A stretch of 61,639 nt of DNA from an uncultured Bacteroidales bacterium (GCA_900547755.1 URIC01000005.1:1-61639); one strand, 5' to 3'. Positions 33,117-41,788 are shown, counted from the first letter of the stretch. Translations and numbers: made by a program. Notes: generated by a model not told the origin, from the sequence alone.

Positions 33117-33961
33117 TAAGGCGAAGCCTCATATTGATGACGGTCTCGCTCGTATTGGCATCTGCCACAGGCGCTGCCTGCATAGGTGCCGTGCGAGCCG
33201 GGACCGGCAGCTCCAGTGAGCAGGCTCCAGACACCATCGTTATGCCGTGGGGCGGTGTGCGCATTGACTCTGTGTCTGCCGGCGCGCGTCATGCTGCCCG
33301 TGTGCGCCAAACTATTACCGCCCTCAAGGACTCTTCTGTCTCCTGGGAATTGCGTATGCAGGAGATGGCCGACATAGACAAGGATACCCGTTACACCTCT
33401 CTCACCGACGACGACTACCTGTTGGTGGCCGAAGAAATGGGGGTGGAAGTGGCCGTAATCAAGGCTGTGGTGCGCATCGAGGCCGGTGCCTCGCTGCAGG
33501 GCTTCTATGCCCCGGGTGTGCCGGTGGTCAACTTTGACCGAAAAATGTACAACAAGGCCCGCCCGGCATCCAATGTCAAGGCTCCGGCAAGCGAGCAAGT
33601 GCCCGAAGGTATCACCAGCGCCTACGGACGTAAGGAATGGAGTCAGCTTGTGGCTGCCCGCAAGGTGAACCGCGACAAGGCCAATATGGGCGCTTTCTGG
33701 GGCATGTTTCAGATAGGAGGCTTCAACTACAGACTTTGCGGCTGCGAGTCCGTTCAGGAGTTCGTGGACCGCATGAGCTATTCCGAGTTCGAACAGCTTC
33801 AGCTCTTCGTAAACTTTATTGTCAACTCCGGTATGCTCGCAGACCTTAAAAACAAGAACTGGGCTGCGTTTGCCCGAAAATATAACGGACCCTCTTACAA
33901 GGCTCGCGGCTATCACACACGTATGGCACGCGAGTACAACAAGTACAAGGCCGAAAAATAA
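33113..33961 (+). CDS. exported N-acetylmuramidase-like protein
   Basis: A 282-residue protein with an N-terminal signal or anchor (about 1-22), a polar linker, and a C-terminal domain (about 95-275) resembling the phage-type N-acetylmuramidase family. Support comes from LVAEEMGVEVAVIKAVVRIEAG, where the Glu in RIEAG is the likely catalytic acid, VPVVNFDRKMY, a GAFWGMFQIGGFNY block, and the ending WAAFARKYNGPSYKARGYHTRM. It should cleave the glycan backbone of peptidoglycan in the periplasm. It is overlapped by pepD copy 1 and lies 11 bp before pepD copy 2, an unexpected partnership. Confidence 0.82.
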   Translation: MIRRSLILMTVSLVLASATGAACIGAVRAGTGSSSEQAPDTIVMPWGGVRIDSVSAGARHAARVRQTITALKDSSVSWELRMQEMADIDKDTRYTSLTDDDYLLVAEEMGVEVAVIKAVVRIEAGASLQGFYAPGVPVVNFDRKMYNKARPASNVKAPASEQVPEGITSAYGRKEWSQLVAARKVNRDKANMGAFWGMFQIGGFNYRLCGCESVQEFVDRMSYSEFEQLQLFVNFIVNSGMLADLKNKNWAAFARKYNGPSYKARGYHTRMAREYNKYKAEK

Positions 33962-33972
33962 AAACCTGAAAA

Positions 33973-35427
33973 ATGAAAGTCACAGACCTCAAACCCGCAC
34001 TGCTATGGCAGTGCTTTGACGAGATTACGAAAGTACCCCGTCCCACCCATCATCTGGAGAAAATGAAGAAATTCCTGGTGGACTGGGCTACAGCTCACAA
34101 TATACCCGTAAAGACCGACGCCGTAGGTAATGTGGTGATGACCGCCCCGGCTACTCCCGGCCACGAAAACGCCCCCACGGTAGTGCTTCAGGGACACCAG
34201 GATATGGTGGCCGAGAAGAACAACGATGTGGAGCATGACTTCCTGAACGACCCCATCCAGACTGTAGTGGACGGCGATTGGGTACGCGCTAAAGGCACTA
34301 CGCTCGGCGCAGACAACGGTATGGCTGTGGCTGCCGGCATGGCTGTCCTCCTGGACAAGGACTTGGTTCATGGTCCGCTCGAAGTTCTCTTTACTGTAGA
34401 CGAGGAGCAGGGCCTCATCGGTGCCAACGGTCTGGAACCGGGCATGATTACCGGCTCAGTGCTGCTCAACCTCGACAGCGAGGAGCATGGCCAGCTCGTA
34501 ATCGGCTGCGCCGGTTCCCAGGCCACGCTCTGCCACTATCCCTACACCTCCGCCGAGATTCCCGAGGGCTACACCTTCTTTGAGGCTGAAATCAAGGGTC
34601 TCAAGGGCGGTCACTCCGGTATGGAAATCCACCTGGGCCGCGCCAATGCCAACCAGCAGTTGGCTCGCTTCCTCTGGGAGAGCGAGCAGAAGTTCGGCCT
34701 GGCCCTGAACGACTTTGCCGGAGGCGGTCTGCCCAACGCCATCCCCCGCGAGGCCAAGGCTGTGTTCGGCGTTCCCGCAGAACACGCCGATGCACTCCGC
34801 GCTTACGCCATTGAGTTCTCCGACATGATTCATGCCGAGTTCCGTCTGGCTGAGAACGAAGACTTCACATTCACCCTCAGAGAGGCCGTCGCTCCCGCTA
34901 AGGTCATCTCCGAGCCGGAGGCATACGCCCTCATCTCAACCCTGTTCGCCACTCCCAACGGAGTGCAGGGCATGAGTCTGGCGGTGCCCGGCCTGGTAGA
35001 GACATCCACCAACCTGGCAAGTGTGCGGAAGGTGAGCGACGAGGAAATACTCATCACCACCCATCAGCGCTCCAGCGTAGACTCCCGCCGCGAGGAGATT
35101 GCCGACCGCATCAAGGCCCTCTACGAGAACATAGGTTGCCGCGTAGACTTTGACGACCCCAGTGTAGGCTGGGCTCCCGACCCCGACAGCAAGGTGCTGA
35201 AGATGGCGGTGGAGAGTTTCAAGACCCTGTTCGGCAAAGAGCCGCGCGTAGAGGCATTGCACGCCGGTCTGGAGTGCGGCATTTTCCTGGACAAGATGCC
35301 CGGCATGGACATGATTTCCTTCGGTCCTACACTGAAAGACATCCATTCACCCGGTGAACGCGCCAACATACCCAGCGTACAGCAGTTCTGGGATTTCCTC
35401 ACAGATATGCTCCGCCGTCTGGCCTGA
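33973..35427 (+). CDS. aminoacyl-histidine dipeptidase PepD, second copy (M20 family)
   Basis: A 484-residue paralogue of the enzyme encoded at 31659. The two are colinear, with long shared blocks (ITKVPRP, KTDAVGNVVMT, GTTLGADNG, GRANAN, HAGLECG). Metal ligands are kept (QGHQDMV, LGADNG, DEEQG, DIHSPGE). Differences cluster in the lid and substrate face, for instance QGHQDMV instead of QAHMDMV, suggesting changed dipeptide preference. It closes the operon before a strong terminator. Confidence 0.92.
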   Translation: MKVTDLKPALLWQCFDEITKVPRPTHHLEKMKKFLVDWATAHNIPVKTDAVGNVVMTAPATPGHENAPTVVLQGHQDMVAEKNNDVEHDFLNDPIQTVVDGDWVRAKGTTLGADNGMAVAAGMAVLLDKDLVHGPLEVLFTVDEEQGLIGANGLEPGMITGSVLLNLDSEEHGQLVIGCAGSQATLCHYPYTSAEIPEGYTFFEAEIKGLKGGHSGMEIHLGRANANQQLARFLWESEQKFGLALNDFAGGGLPNAIPREAKAVFGVPAEHADALRAYAIEFSDMIHAEFRLAENEDFTFTLREAVAPAKVISEPEAYALISTLFATPNGVQGMSLAVPGLVETSTNLASVRKVSDEEILITTHQRSSVDSRREEIADRIKALYENIGCRVDFDDPSVGWAPDPDSKVLKMAVESFKTLFGKEPRVEALHAGLECGIFLDKMPGMDMISFGPTLKDIHSPGERANIPSVQQFWDFLTDMLRRLA

Positions 35428-35467
35428 CCCATATTGATTCATCCTTGAGGGGTGAGATACAAGTTTT

Positions 35468-35516
35468 AAACCGTACTCCAGAAGTTGGACCGATACTTTT
35501 GGAGTACGGTTTTTTT
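35468..35516 (+). terminator. terminator of the pepD operon
   Basis: AAACCGTACTCCA (35468-35480) pairs with TGGAGTACGGTTT (35500-35512), a perfect 13-bp stem with a 19-base loop, and the T-tract runs to 35516. The small open frame covering it is not coding. Confidence 0.8.
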
Positions 35517-35674
35517 AGCCGGGCGGGAGCGGATGCGTTTTGGCCTTGTCTTATAGAAATGTGCAAAAAGACGCTAAAATATGTTATGCAGCATATTTGT
35601 ATAACATTAAAATCTGAAATGGGGCGGTTGAGGGAATCTTTTTTGGCAAAATGACAAAAATAATTTGGAATTAA

Positions 35675-35706
35675 TTTGGATAACTAAAAATTTAAAACTA
35701 ATTTTG
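35675..35706 (+). promoter_or_regulatory. promoter of the large orphan RNA
   Basis: TTTG (35675-35678), 20 bp, TAATTTTG (35699-35706). Full consensus match in an AT-rich stretch with no open frame downstream for about 600 bp. Predicted start near 35712. Confidence 0.65.
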
Positions 35707-35711
35707 CTGCG

Positions 35712-36142
35712 TAAAATCACAAGAGAGTGGTGTGCTGCCCGTTTGGCGGCTCTTAATAATTGAGGGAGATGGCAGAGACCGGGTAATCCCGAATGACGCA
35801 AGACAGCGACCATCAATATTTGCGTAAAACTAAACTCTATCTTTGAAACTAATACCACGGGAAACTTGGAAAACTGCTATTAATAGACGTGCTACAAGGT
35901 ATAATTCGGCGATGTGGATATTGTCGGTCATTCCGAATAGCATAACTTGAATCTTACGCCATGTAAAACACAAAGCGTCTTGCTTCGGGCACACTGTCTC
36001 GCTCTCCCTCAATTCCACTCCATATAAAGATAAAACAATGCGACTGCACTTGTTCTCTTATTAAATAAAGGTGAGCTAATCCAAGACATCGACATTTATC
36101 TATTCTTATAAATACTCCCGGCTGTCCGATGCCGGGAGTATT
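35712..36142 (+). ncRNA. candidate large structured RNA of about 430 nt, unclassified
   Basis: Promoter at one end, hairpin terminator at the other, no convincing gene. Complementary segments nest consistently. GAGTGG (35725-35730) pairs with CCACTC (36015-36020). A hairpin GCTGCC/GGCGGC (35734-35750) follows. AATTGAGGGAGA (35758-35769) pairs perfectly with TCTCCCTCAATT (36003-36014), contiguous with the first helix. GC (35772-35773) pairs with GC (36001-36002), and GAGAC (35775-35779) with GTCTC (35996-36000). Inside lie CGGG/CCCG (35780-35791), ACGCAA/TTGCGT (35796-35825), ATACC/GGTAT (35852-35902), ACG/CGT, and ATTCGG/CCGAAT (35904-35938). I found no tmRNA tag, RNase P core, SRP loop or group II domain V. 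Function unknown. Confidence 0.6.
36111..36142 (+). terminator. hairpin terminator of the large orphan RNA
   Basis: AATACTCCCGGC (36111-36122) and GCCGGGAGTATT (36131-36142) form a perfect 12-bp stem with an 8-base loop, followed by GATTTTG. The T-tract is modest. Confidence 0.65.
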
Positions 36143-36322
36143 GATTTTGTCCGGACTTTTCACACTCGCGAGACTCCGTTGCAAAAAAACAGTACCGGAG
36201 TAAGCAAAATCCTTTTTGAGTTGTTATAATACCGAATCGGTCCTATACAGGATGTCGGATAATTGAGGTCTCGAAGAGGCCCGGCTATGTACGAATACAC
36301 ATTAATTAAATTAATTTATATT
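36143..36322 (+). promoter_or_regulatory. spacer and probable leader of the small lipoprotein gene
   Basis: No gene. Two small hairpins are visible: TCCT/AGGA at 36241-36252, and GGTCTC/GAGGCC with loop GAA at 36267-36281 (one wobble). I found no clear promoter pair, so the transcript may read through from the orphan RNA or use a weak promoter. Confidence 0.35.
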
Positions 36323-36532
36323 ATGAAGAAGATTATTCTTATGGGTGTGGCCTTTCTGGGTATGCTCGCAGTAATGGGTTCCTGCTCCAAATCCAATGAA
36401 ACCAAAGACACACAGGTAGTGGGTGAGGTAGTGGGCGAAGAAGTCGTGATGCCCGAAAGCGATTCCGACACAGCCGTAATCGCCGAAGGCGAGGCCGTGG
36501 CGGTGGAAGAAGCGGCACCTCAGCAGAAATAA
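36323..36532 (+). CDS. tiny acidic lipoprotein
   Basis: A 69-residue lipoprotein: signal MKKIILMGVAFLGMLAVMGSC with lipobox MGSC, then a short tail rich in Val, Glu and Ala (EVVGEEVVMPESDSD) with no fold recognised. The ATG at 36323 is chosen because it starts the signal; an upstream ATG at 36263 would add a meaningless extension. It is followed after 28 bp by a GC-rich terminator. Such small acidic lipoproteins are common in Bacteroidetes envelopes; role unknown. Confidence 0.7.
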   Translation: MKKIILMGVAFLGMLAVMGSCSKSNETKDTQVVGEVVGEEVVMPESDSDTAVIAEGEAVAVEEAAPQQK

Positions 36533-36560
36533 CAGATTCTAACTGTCTTGATTATTTTGT

Positions 36561-36597
36561 GCCGCCGGCGGAGACATTCTCCGCCGGCGGCCTTTTT
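36561..36597 (+). terminator. GC-rich terminator after the tiny lipoprotein
   Basis: GCCGCCGGCGGAGA (36561-36574) and TCTCCGCCGGCGGC (36578-36591) form a perfect 14-bp stem with a 3-base loop, then TTTTT. Confidence 0.85.
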
Positions 36598-36684
36598 CAT
36601 ATCTGTGAATATGTTTGTATACAGGCGGAACCCCTGCATTTACAGGCAGTGCGGGTGTGTGTGAGCATTTAACTGTTTTTCTGT

Positions 36685-36716
36685 TTTGGTAATGTGAAAA
36701 ATAATTTGTAATTTTG
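36685..36716 (+). promoter_or_regulatory. promoter of the minimal sorting-domain protein
   Basis: TTTG (36685-36688), 20 bp, TAATTTTG (36709-36716). Full consensus. Leader about 90 nt to the ATG at 36811. Confidence 0.7.
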
Positions 36717-36810
36717 GCCTTTGAAAGCCACAGGTCTTGTACCGGGCCGTCTATGCCGGCATTGTCGTGGCGCGGCAGGACTTGGGTAAGGAAAACTGTG
36801 GCGCGGCTAT

Positions 36811-37143
36811 ATGAAAAGAGTTATTGCGAAAATAGTATTCGTATGCGTCTGTGCGCTCGTCGCTCCCCAGGCCTTGCAGGCCGCAAAAAACTGGGAGAGC
36901 GTCCGCCAGGAGCGTCTGGCTGAAGGCCGGATTGTGACTCGCACCTCTGAAGTGGAAGTGCGCACATTGTCCGGAACTATCCTCATATATGCCAACCGTC
37001 CGGTACAGGTGCGGGTCTTCTCCATACTGGGGCAGCTCGTATCCTCCGATACCGTCCCGGCCGGCGTCTCTCAGCTCTCCCTCGGCACACACGGCATGTT
37101 TATCGTCAAGGTAGGAGACCTTACCTGCAAAGTCGCGCTTTAG
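36811..37143 (+). CDS. minimal exported protein made of a signal peptide and a T9SS-like C-terminal domain
   Basis: A 110-residue protein with a signal peptide (about 1-25, ending LQA), about 15 linker residues, and then the typical beta layout of a Bacteroidetes type A sorting domain: VEVRTLSGTILIY, VQVRVFSILGQLVSSD, VPAGVSQLSLGTHGMFIVKVGD and the end CKVAL. There is no room for a passenger domain. It may be a free-standing adaptor, decoy or remnant. ilvE starts 60 bp downstream with no clear promoter of its own, so the two may be co-transcribed. Confidence 0.75.
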   Translation: MKRVIAKIVFVCVCALVAPQALQAAKNWESVRQERLAEGRIVTRTSEVEVRTLSGTILIYANRPVQVRVFSILGQLVSSDTVPAGVSQLSLGTHGMFIVKVGDLTCKVAL

Positions 37144-37203
37144 CCGGTATGGCCCCCTCTCTTTAAACCATGAAACAAAACTAACACATAAACTTCTAAT
37201 CTA

Positions 37204-38232
37204 ATGAAAGAGACAGACATTGACTGGGGGAACCTGACGTTCTCCTATATGAAGACAGACTACAACGTACGTTGCACTTATAAAGATGGCAAGTGGGGCC
37301 CCATCGAGGTATCCGACTCCGAATATGTACCCATGCACATAGCTGCTTCCTGCCTGCACTACGGCCAGGAGAGCTTCGAGGGCCTCAAGGCTTATCGCGG
37401 CAAAGACGGCAAAATCCGTGTATTCCGTATGGAGGAGAACGCCAAGCGTTTCATCCGCAGTGCCGAGGGTATCAGCATGCAGCCCATGCCCGTAGAACTC
37501 TTCTGCGACATGGTACGCAAGGTAGTCGAGCTCAACAAGCGTTTCGTGCCTCCTTACGGCACCGGCGCATCCCTTTACATCCGTCCTCTTGAAATCGGTA
37601 TCTCTGCCCGCGTAGGTGTCAAGCCCGCCGACGAGTACATGGTCATTATGCTGGTGACACCCGTAGGTCCTTATTTCAAGGATGGTTTCAAGCCCACCAA
37701 GGTCTGCCTGAGCCGCGAATACGACCGTGTGGCTCCCAAGGGCACAGGTTCCATCAAGGTGGGCGGCAACTATGCCGCTTCCCTCGTGGCCGGCGAGAAG
37801 GCTCACGAATTAGGCTACTCCGTAATGCTCTATCTGGACCCCAAAGAGAAGAAATACCTGGATGAGTGCGGTGCCGCCAACTTCTTCGGTATCAAGAACA
37901 ACACTTATGTGACTCCCTTCTCTCCCTCTATCCTTCCCTCTATCACCAACATGAGTCTGCGCGACCTGGCCGAAGACCTCGGCCTGAAGGTAGAGCGCCG
38001 TCACATTCCCGTCGAGGAACTCGGCACATTCGAAGAGGTAGGTGCTTGCGGTACTGCCGCTGTCATCTCACCTATCGGTGAAATCGACGACCTTGACAAC
38101 GGCGACAAGTATCGCTTCGGTACTCCCGGCCAGGCCGGTCCCTGGAGCGAGAAACTCTACAACCGTCTGCGCGGCATCCAGTACGGTGAGGTCGAAGACA
38201 CTCACAACTGGTGCGAAATCATTCCTGACTAA
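37204..38232 (+). CDS. ilvE: branched-chain amino acid aminotransferase
   Basis: A 342-residue PLP-dependent class IV aminotransferase that makes or degrades Leu, Ile and Val by transamination with glutamate. The PLP lysine is Lys185 in GSIKVGGNYAAS. Other family blocks are YGQESFEGLKAYR, ASLYIRPLEIG, LDECGAANFFGI and ACGTAAVISPI. Length matches the larger (eukaryote-like) IlvE group. A hairpin terminator follows its stop. Confidence 0.95.
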   Translation: MKETDIDWGNLTFSYMKTDYNVRCTYKDGKWGPIEVSDSEYVPMHIAASCLHYGQESFEGLKAYRGKDGKIRVFRMEENAKRFIRSAEGISMQPMPVELFCDMVRKVVELNKRFVPPYGTGASLYIRPLEIGISARVGVKPADEYMVIMLVTPVGPYFKDGFKPTKVCLSREYDRVAPKGTGSIKVGGNYAASLVAGEKAHELGYSVMLYLDPKEKKYLDECGAANFFGIKNNTYVTPFSPSILPSITNMSLRDLAEDLGLKVERRHIPVEELGTFEEVGACGTAAVISPIGEIDDLDNGDKYRFGTPGQAGPWSEKLYNRLRGIQYGEVEDTHNWCEIIPD

Positions 38233-38266
38233 TCCAAACACACTGACTGAACAGTAGAATCAATAG

Positions 38267-38297
38267 GGGAGTGGTCCGCTGAGGACCGCTCCCTTTT
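38267..38297 (+). terminator. terminator after ilvE
   Basis: GGGAGTGGTCC (38267-38277) pairs with GGACCGCTCCC (38283-38293), 11 bp with one wobble and a 5-base loop, then TTTT. Confidence 0.75.
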
Positions 38298-38318
38298 CTT
38301 AAGAGGCTGTTTGAAAAT

Positions 38319-38864
38319 ATGTATACAGAACTTCTGAGAAAATACACGCAAGGGAACTCCCGGCTGCTACATATCCTTACCGGCCACTCCGAGGCCGTAC
38401 GAGACAAGGCCCTTGAAATAGCGCGTGTCAGGATGTTGGATGTGGACCTCCTCTTTGTGGAGGAAGCGGCCATGCTCCACGACATAGGGGTGGTGCGCGT
38501 TGACGCTCCCTCCATAAGTTGTTTCGGTACCGAACCCTACATCTGCCACGGTATAGAAGGTCGCGCCATTCTTGAATCCGAGGGTCTGCCGCGCCACGCC
38601 CTTGTGTGTGAGCGCCATACCGGTTCCGGCATTTCCGCCTGGCAGATAGTGGAGCGGAACCTTCCGTTGCCGCACCGCGATATGCTGCCCTTGAGTCTGG
38701 AGGAGAAGCTGATATGCTACGCCGACAAATTTTTCTCCAAGTCCCGGGACCTGCGTTCCGAGAAGCCGGTAGAGCGTATAATGGAGCAGATGAAAGCCCA
38801 CGGTCCCGAGGCTTACGACCGTTTCATGGCCTTGCATCAGATATTCAAAATTCCTGTGCGGTGA
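38319..38864 (+). CDS. HD-domain phosphohydrolase
   Basis: A 181-residue cytosolic protein of the HD superfamily. Metal ligands are readable as His in LTGHSEAV, the HD pair in AAMLHDIGVV, a second His set in CHGIEGRAI and CERHTGSG, and Asp in ICYADKFFSKS. The substrate is unknown; such small HD proteins act on nucleotides or phosphate monoesters. It begins shortly after the ilvE terminator with no clear promoter. Confidence 0.88.
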   Translation: MYTELLRKYTQGNSRLLHILTGHSEAVRDKALEIARVRMLDVDLLFVEEAAMLHDIGVVRVDAPSISCFGTEPYICHGIEGRAILESEGLPRHALVCERHTGSGISAWQIVERNLPLPHRDMLPLSLEEKLICYADKFFSKSRDLRSEKPVERIMEQMKAHGPEAYDRFMALHQIFKIPVR

Positions 38865-38865
38865 T

Positions 38866-38896
38866 TTTGCCGTGTGGGGGGGATTGATTAATTTTG
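38866..38896 (+). promoter_or_regulatory. promoter of the lptD-like gene
   Basis: TTTG (38866-38869), exactly 19 bp, TAATTTTG (38889-38896). It overlaps the stop region of the HD gene and leaves a leader of about 45 nt. Confidence 0.7.
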
Positions 38897-38944
38897 CAAC
38901 TTGAAACTACTGCGTCTGCTCTGTGATGCAGGCAATTTTATACA

Positions 38945-41788
38945 GTGAGGCATACGGCTTTCTACATATTGGGTGCCCTGACATTTATCTGGATAATGGT
39001 TTCCGCACAGACAGGTCCTCTCCGTCAGGGCAAGTTGGTGCGCGGCTCTTCGCGCCCCGACTCCACTGTATTGGTTCCCTCGCTGTTACCTCAGGAGTCG
39101 CACCCCGACTCACTGCCCCAAGACTCTCTCGGTGTCGAATTGCAACCTGAAAACGGGCATCTCTCCTTATTGCCCGACTCTTTGGAGACCGACACTTCCC
39201 GCCGCAAAGCGAGTCCCTTTATTCGCCACAAAGTGGACCTGGAACAGCCGGTGGATTTCTCTGCCCGCGACTCTGTGGTGATGTACGGCACCAACCACGC
39301 CATTATGTACGGCAACAGTTCCGTCAAATACGGGGAAGTGGACCTGAACGCCGGGCGCATAGAGATGGCTATGGACAGCTCCACGGTCTATGCCACGGCC
39401 TCGATGCCCGATTCCTTAACCGCCGCCAATAAAAACAAAGAGGATGAAGAGGAGGATTATCCCGTCTTTTCCGACGGCAACGGCGAGTACCAGAGCAAGA
39501 GCATGAAGTACAACTTCAAGACCGAGCGCGGCTATATAACCGACATAATCACCGAGCAGGGAGAGGGCTACCTAACCGGTGCCGTGACGAAGAAAATGGA
39601 GGATGGTTCCTTCAACCTCATGGGAGGACGCTACACCACCTGCGAGAACCACGACCATCCGCACTTCTACTTCCAGGTGACCAAAGGCAAGATGAAGCCC
39701 AAGAAGAACATCGTCACCGGCCCCGTGTATATGGTTCTGGCCGATGTCCCCCTGCCGCTGGCCCTTCCTTTCGGCTTCTTCCCTTTCAGCAAAGACTACT
39801 CCTCCGGAATTATCTTTCCCAGTTTCGGCGAGGACTATAACCGTGGCTTCTACCTCCGCGACGGCGGTTACTACTTCGCTATCAACGACAACGTGGACCT
39901 GGCCCTGCGAGGCGAGATTTACACCCGTGGCTCATGGGGCGTCTCGGCCTACAGCACTTACGTGAAGCGCTACCGTTACCGGGGCAACTTCGACATATCC
40001 TACCTGCGTACAATCAACGGCGACAAGGAGGACCCGGACTACTCCGTACAGAAGAACTTCCGTGTGGCCTGGACACACACGCAGGACCCTAAGGCCAACC
40101 CCAACCTCTCCTTCTCGGCCTCCGTGAACTTCGCCACCTCCGGCTATACCCGCAACGACCTTAACTCATACTACAACAACTCTTTCACCGAGAACACCAA
40201 GAGCTCTACCGTCAACCTCACATACCGGCCGCCCCGTTCCAGATGGAGCATTTCCGGAACGGCCAATATCTCCCAGCGCACCCAGGATTCCACACTCAGC
40301 GTCTCCTTCCCCAATCTGACGGTGACCATGTCCCAGCACACCCCTTTCAAGCGCAAACGTGTCGTGGGCGCCGAGCGCTGGTATGAGAAAATCAAACTTT
40401 CCTACTCGGGCCAATTCCAGAACTCTCTTACCGCACGCCAGGACGAGTTCTTCAGGAAAAGCCTTGTCAAGGACTGGCGCAACGCCTTGAAACACTATAT
40501 ACCTGTCAGCGCCACATTCTCTGTGTTCAAGTACATCAACGTCTCTCCGAGCATTACCGTCAACGACCGTATGTACTTCCAGAAGGTGCGCCGCGAGTGG
40601 GACCCCAACGCTTCGGCCGAGGTGACGGATACCACATACGGATTCTACAACGTGTTCGACTTCAACGCGGGCATCTCCTTGGACACCAAGCTCTACGGCT
40701 TCTGGAAGCCGCTCCCGTTCCTGGGCGACAAGGTGCAGATGATTCGCCACGTCCTCACTCCCTCCGTATCTTTCACTGCCGCGCCGGACTTCGCGTCCTC
40801 CTTCTGGGGTATCTACGATACTTATAACCGTCCCGACAGCCCCGAACCTGTGCGTTACTCCTACTTTCAGGGGGGCATATTCGGTGTGCCCGGTGCCGGA
40901 AAGCAGGGCGTAATCTCCGTAGCGTTGGCCAACAACCTGGAGATGAAAGTGAAGAGCGATAAAGACTCCACGGGCGTGAAGAAGATTTCCCTCATCGAGA
41001 ACTTCACCATCTCCCAGAGCTACAACATAGCCGCCGACTCACTGAAGTGGAGCAACATAAACACCTCGCTGCTCCTGCGTCTGACCAGGAATTTCAACTT
41101 GAATCTGAGCGCGACATGGGACCCCTATTGCTACGGCCTCTCGGAGAGCGGCTCTCCCGTCCGCATTGACAGGCTCCGCATCTCGGCAGGCAAAATGCCC
41201 CGTCTGGCATCCACCGGCACCTCATTTTCCTACACAATCAATCAGGACACGTTCCGTAAAAAGAACAATGGGGGAGGGGATGACTCCTCGCAGACGGACG
41301 ACTCCATGACCTCGCCGGACGATGAAGAAGAGGAATCCGGCTCCTTCGCCGACAGAGCGGCCTCGGCACGCCGACGGAACAACGGCGGCTCCGAATCCGT
41401 CTCCGATGCCGACGGATACGAGGCCTGGTCATTTCCCTGGTCTCTCTCCTTCAACTATTCCCTGAACTATGCCTACGGTTCCTTTAACTACGATAAGATG
41501 GAATACGACGGCAAATGGACCCAGAATCTCTCCCTCTCGGGCAGTATCCGTCCCACGCGGAACTGGAACTTCAATTTCTCGGCCTCCTATAACTTCGACC
41601 TCAAGAAGATTGCCTACATGAACTGTTCCATATCGCGCGACCTGCATTGCTTCACTATGACGGCCTCCTTCGTGCCCGTCGGACCATACAAGAGCTACAA
41701 CTTCCACATTGCCGTGAAGAGCTCCGTCCTCTCCGACCTCAAGTACGACAAGCGCTCCTCCCGCTCTAACGGTGTCACCTGGTACTAA
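38945..41788 (+). CDS. lptD: LptD-like outer-membrane LPS assembly protein
   Basis: A 947-residue outer-membrane protein starting at GTG (38945), which gives the signal peptide MRHTAFYILGALTFIWIMVSA; the next ATG would remove it. After a Pro/Ser-rich linker comes an OstA-like beta-jellyroll (about 100-250; VVMYGTNHAIMYGNSSVKYGEV, GEGYLTGAVTKKMEDGSF), then a large beta barrel up to the C-terminus (SNGVTWY). The Cys at GGRYTTCENHDHPHFYFQ is a conserved position. An Asp/Glu/Ser-rich insert lies at about 775-825. This is the usual Bacteroidetes LptD relative that places LPS in the outer leaflet. Confidence 0.88.
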   Translation: MRHTAFYILGALTFIWIMVSAQTGPLRQGKLVRGSSRPDSTVLVPSLLPQESHPDSLPQDSLGVELQPENGHLSLLPDSLETDTSRRKASPFIRHKVDLEQPVDFSARDSVVMYGTNHAIMYGNSSVKYGEVDLNAGRIEMAMDSSTVYATASMPDSLTAANKNKEDEEEDYPVFSDGNGEYQSKSMKYNFKTERGYITDIITEQGEGYLTGAVTKKMEDGSFNLMGGRYTTCENHDHPHFYFQVTKGKMKPKKNIVTGPVYMVLADVPLPLALPFGFFPFSKDYSSGIIFPSFGEDYNRGFYLRDGGYYFAINDNVDLALRGEIYTRGSWGVSAYSTYVKRYRYRGNFDISYLRTINGDKEDPDYSVQKNFRVAWTHTQDPKANPNLSFSASVNFATSGYTRNDLNSYYNNSFTENTKSSTVNLTYRPPRSRWSISGTANISQRTQDSTLSVSFPNLTVTMSQHTPFKRKRVVGAERWYEKIKLSYSGQFQNSLTARQDEFFRKSLVKDWRNALKHYIPVSATFSVFKYINVSPSITVNDRMYFQKVRREWDPNASAEVTDTTYGFYNVFDFNAGISLDTKLYGFWKPLPFLGDKVQMIRHVLTPSVSFTAAPDFASSFWGIYDTYNRPDSPEPVRYSYFQGGIFGVPGAGKQGVISVALANNLEMKVKSDKDSTGVKKISLIENFTISQSYNIAADSLKWSNINTSLLLRLTRNFNLNLSATWDPYCYGLSESGSPVRIDRLRISAGKMPRLASTGTSFSYTINQDTFRKKNNGGGDDSSQTDDSMTSPDDEEEESGSFADRAASARRRNNGGSESVSDADGYEAWSFPWSLSFNYSLNYAYGSFNYDKMEYDGKWTQNLSLSGSIRPTRNWNFNFSASYNFDLKKIAYMNCSISRDLHCFTMTASFVPVGPYKSYNFHIAVKSSVLSDLKYDKRSSRSNGVTWY

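Noticed and set aside
35445..35654. Plus-strand open frame of 69 codons after the pepD operon
   Set aside because: It spans the operon terminator and part of the AT-rich gap, with no gene-like feature.
35793..35846. 17-codon plus-strand frame inside the large RNA, considered as a tmRNA tag
   Set aside because: It does not end in an ALAA-type tag and the flanking tRNA-like domain is missing; probably chance.
35712..36142. tmRNA or RNase P RNA as identity of the large RNA
   Set aside because: The RNase P core (GAGGAAAGTCC-like) and the tmRNA ends and tag are absent.
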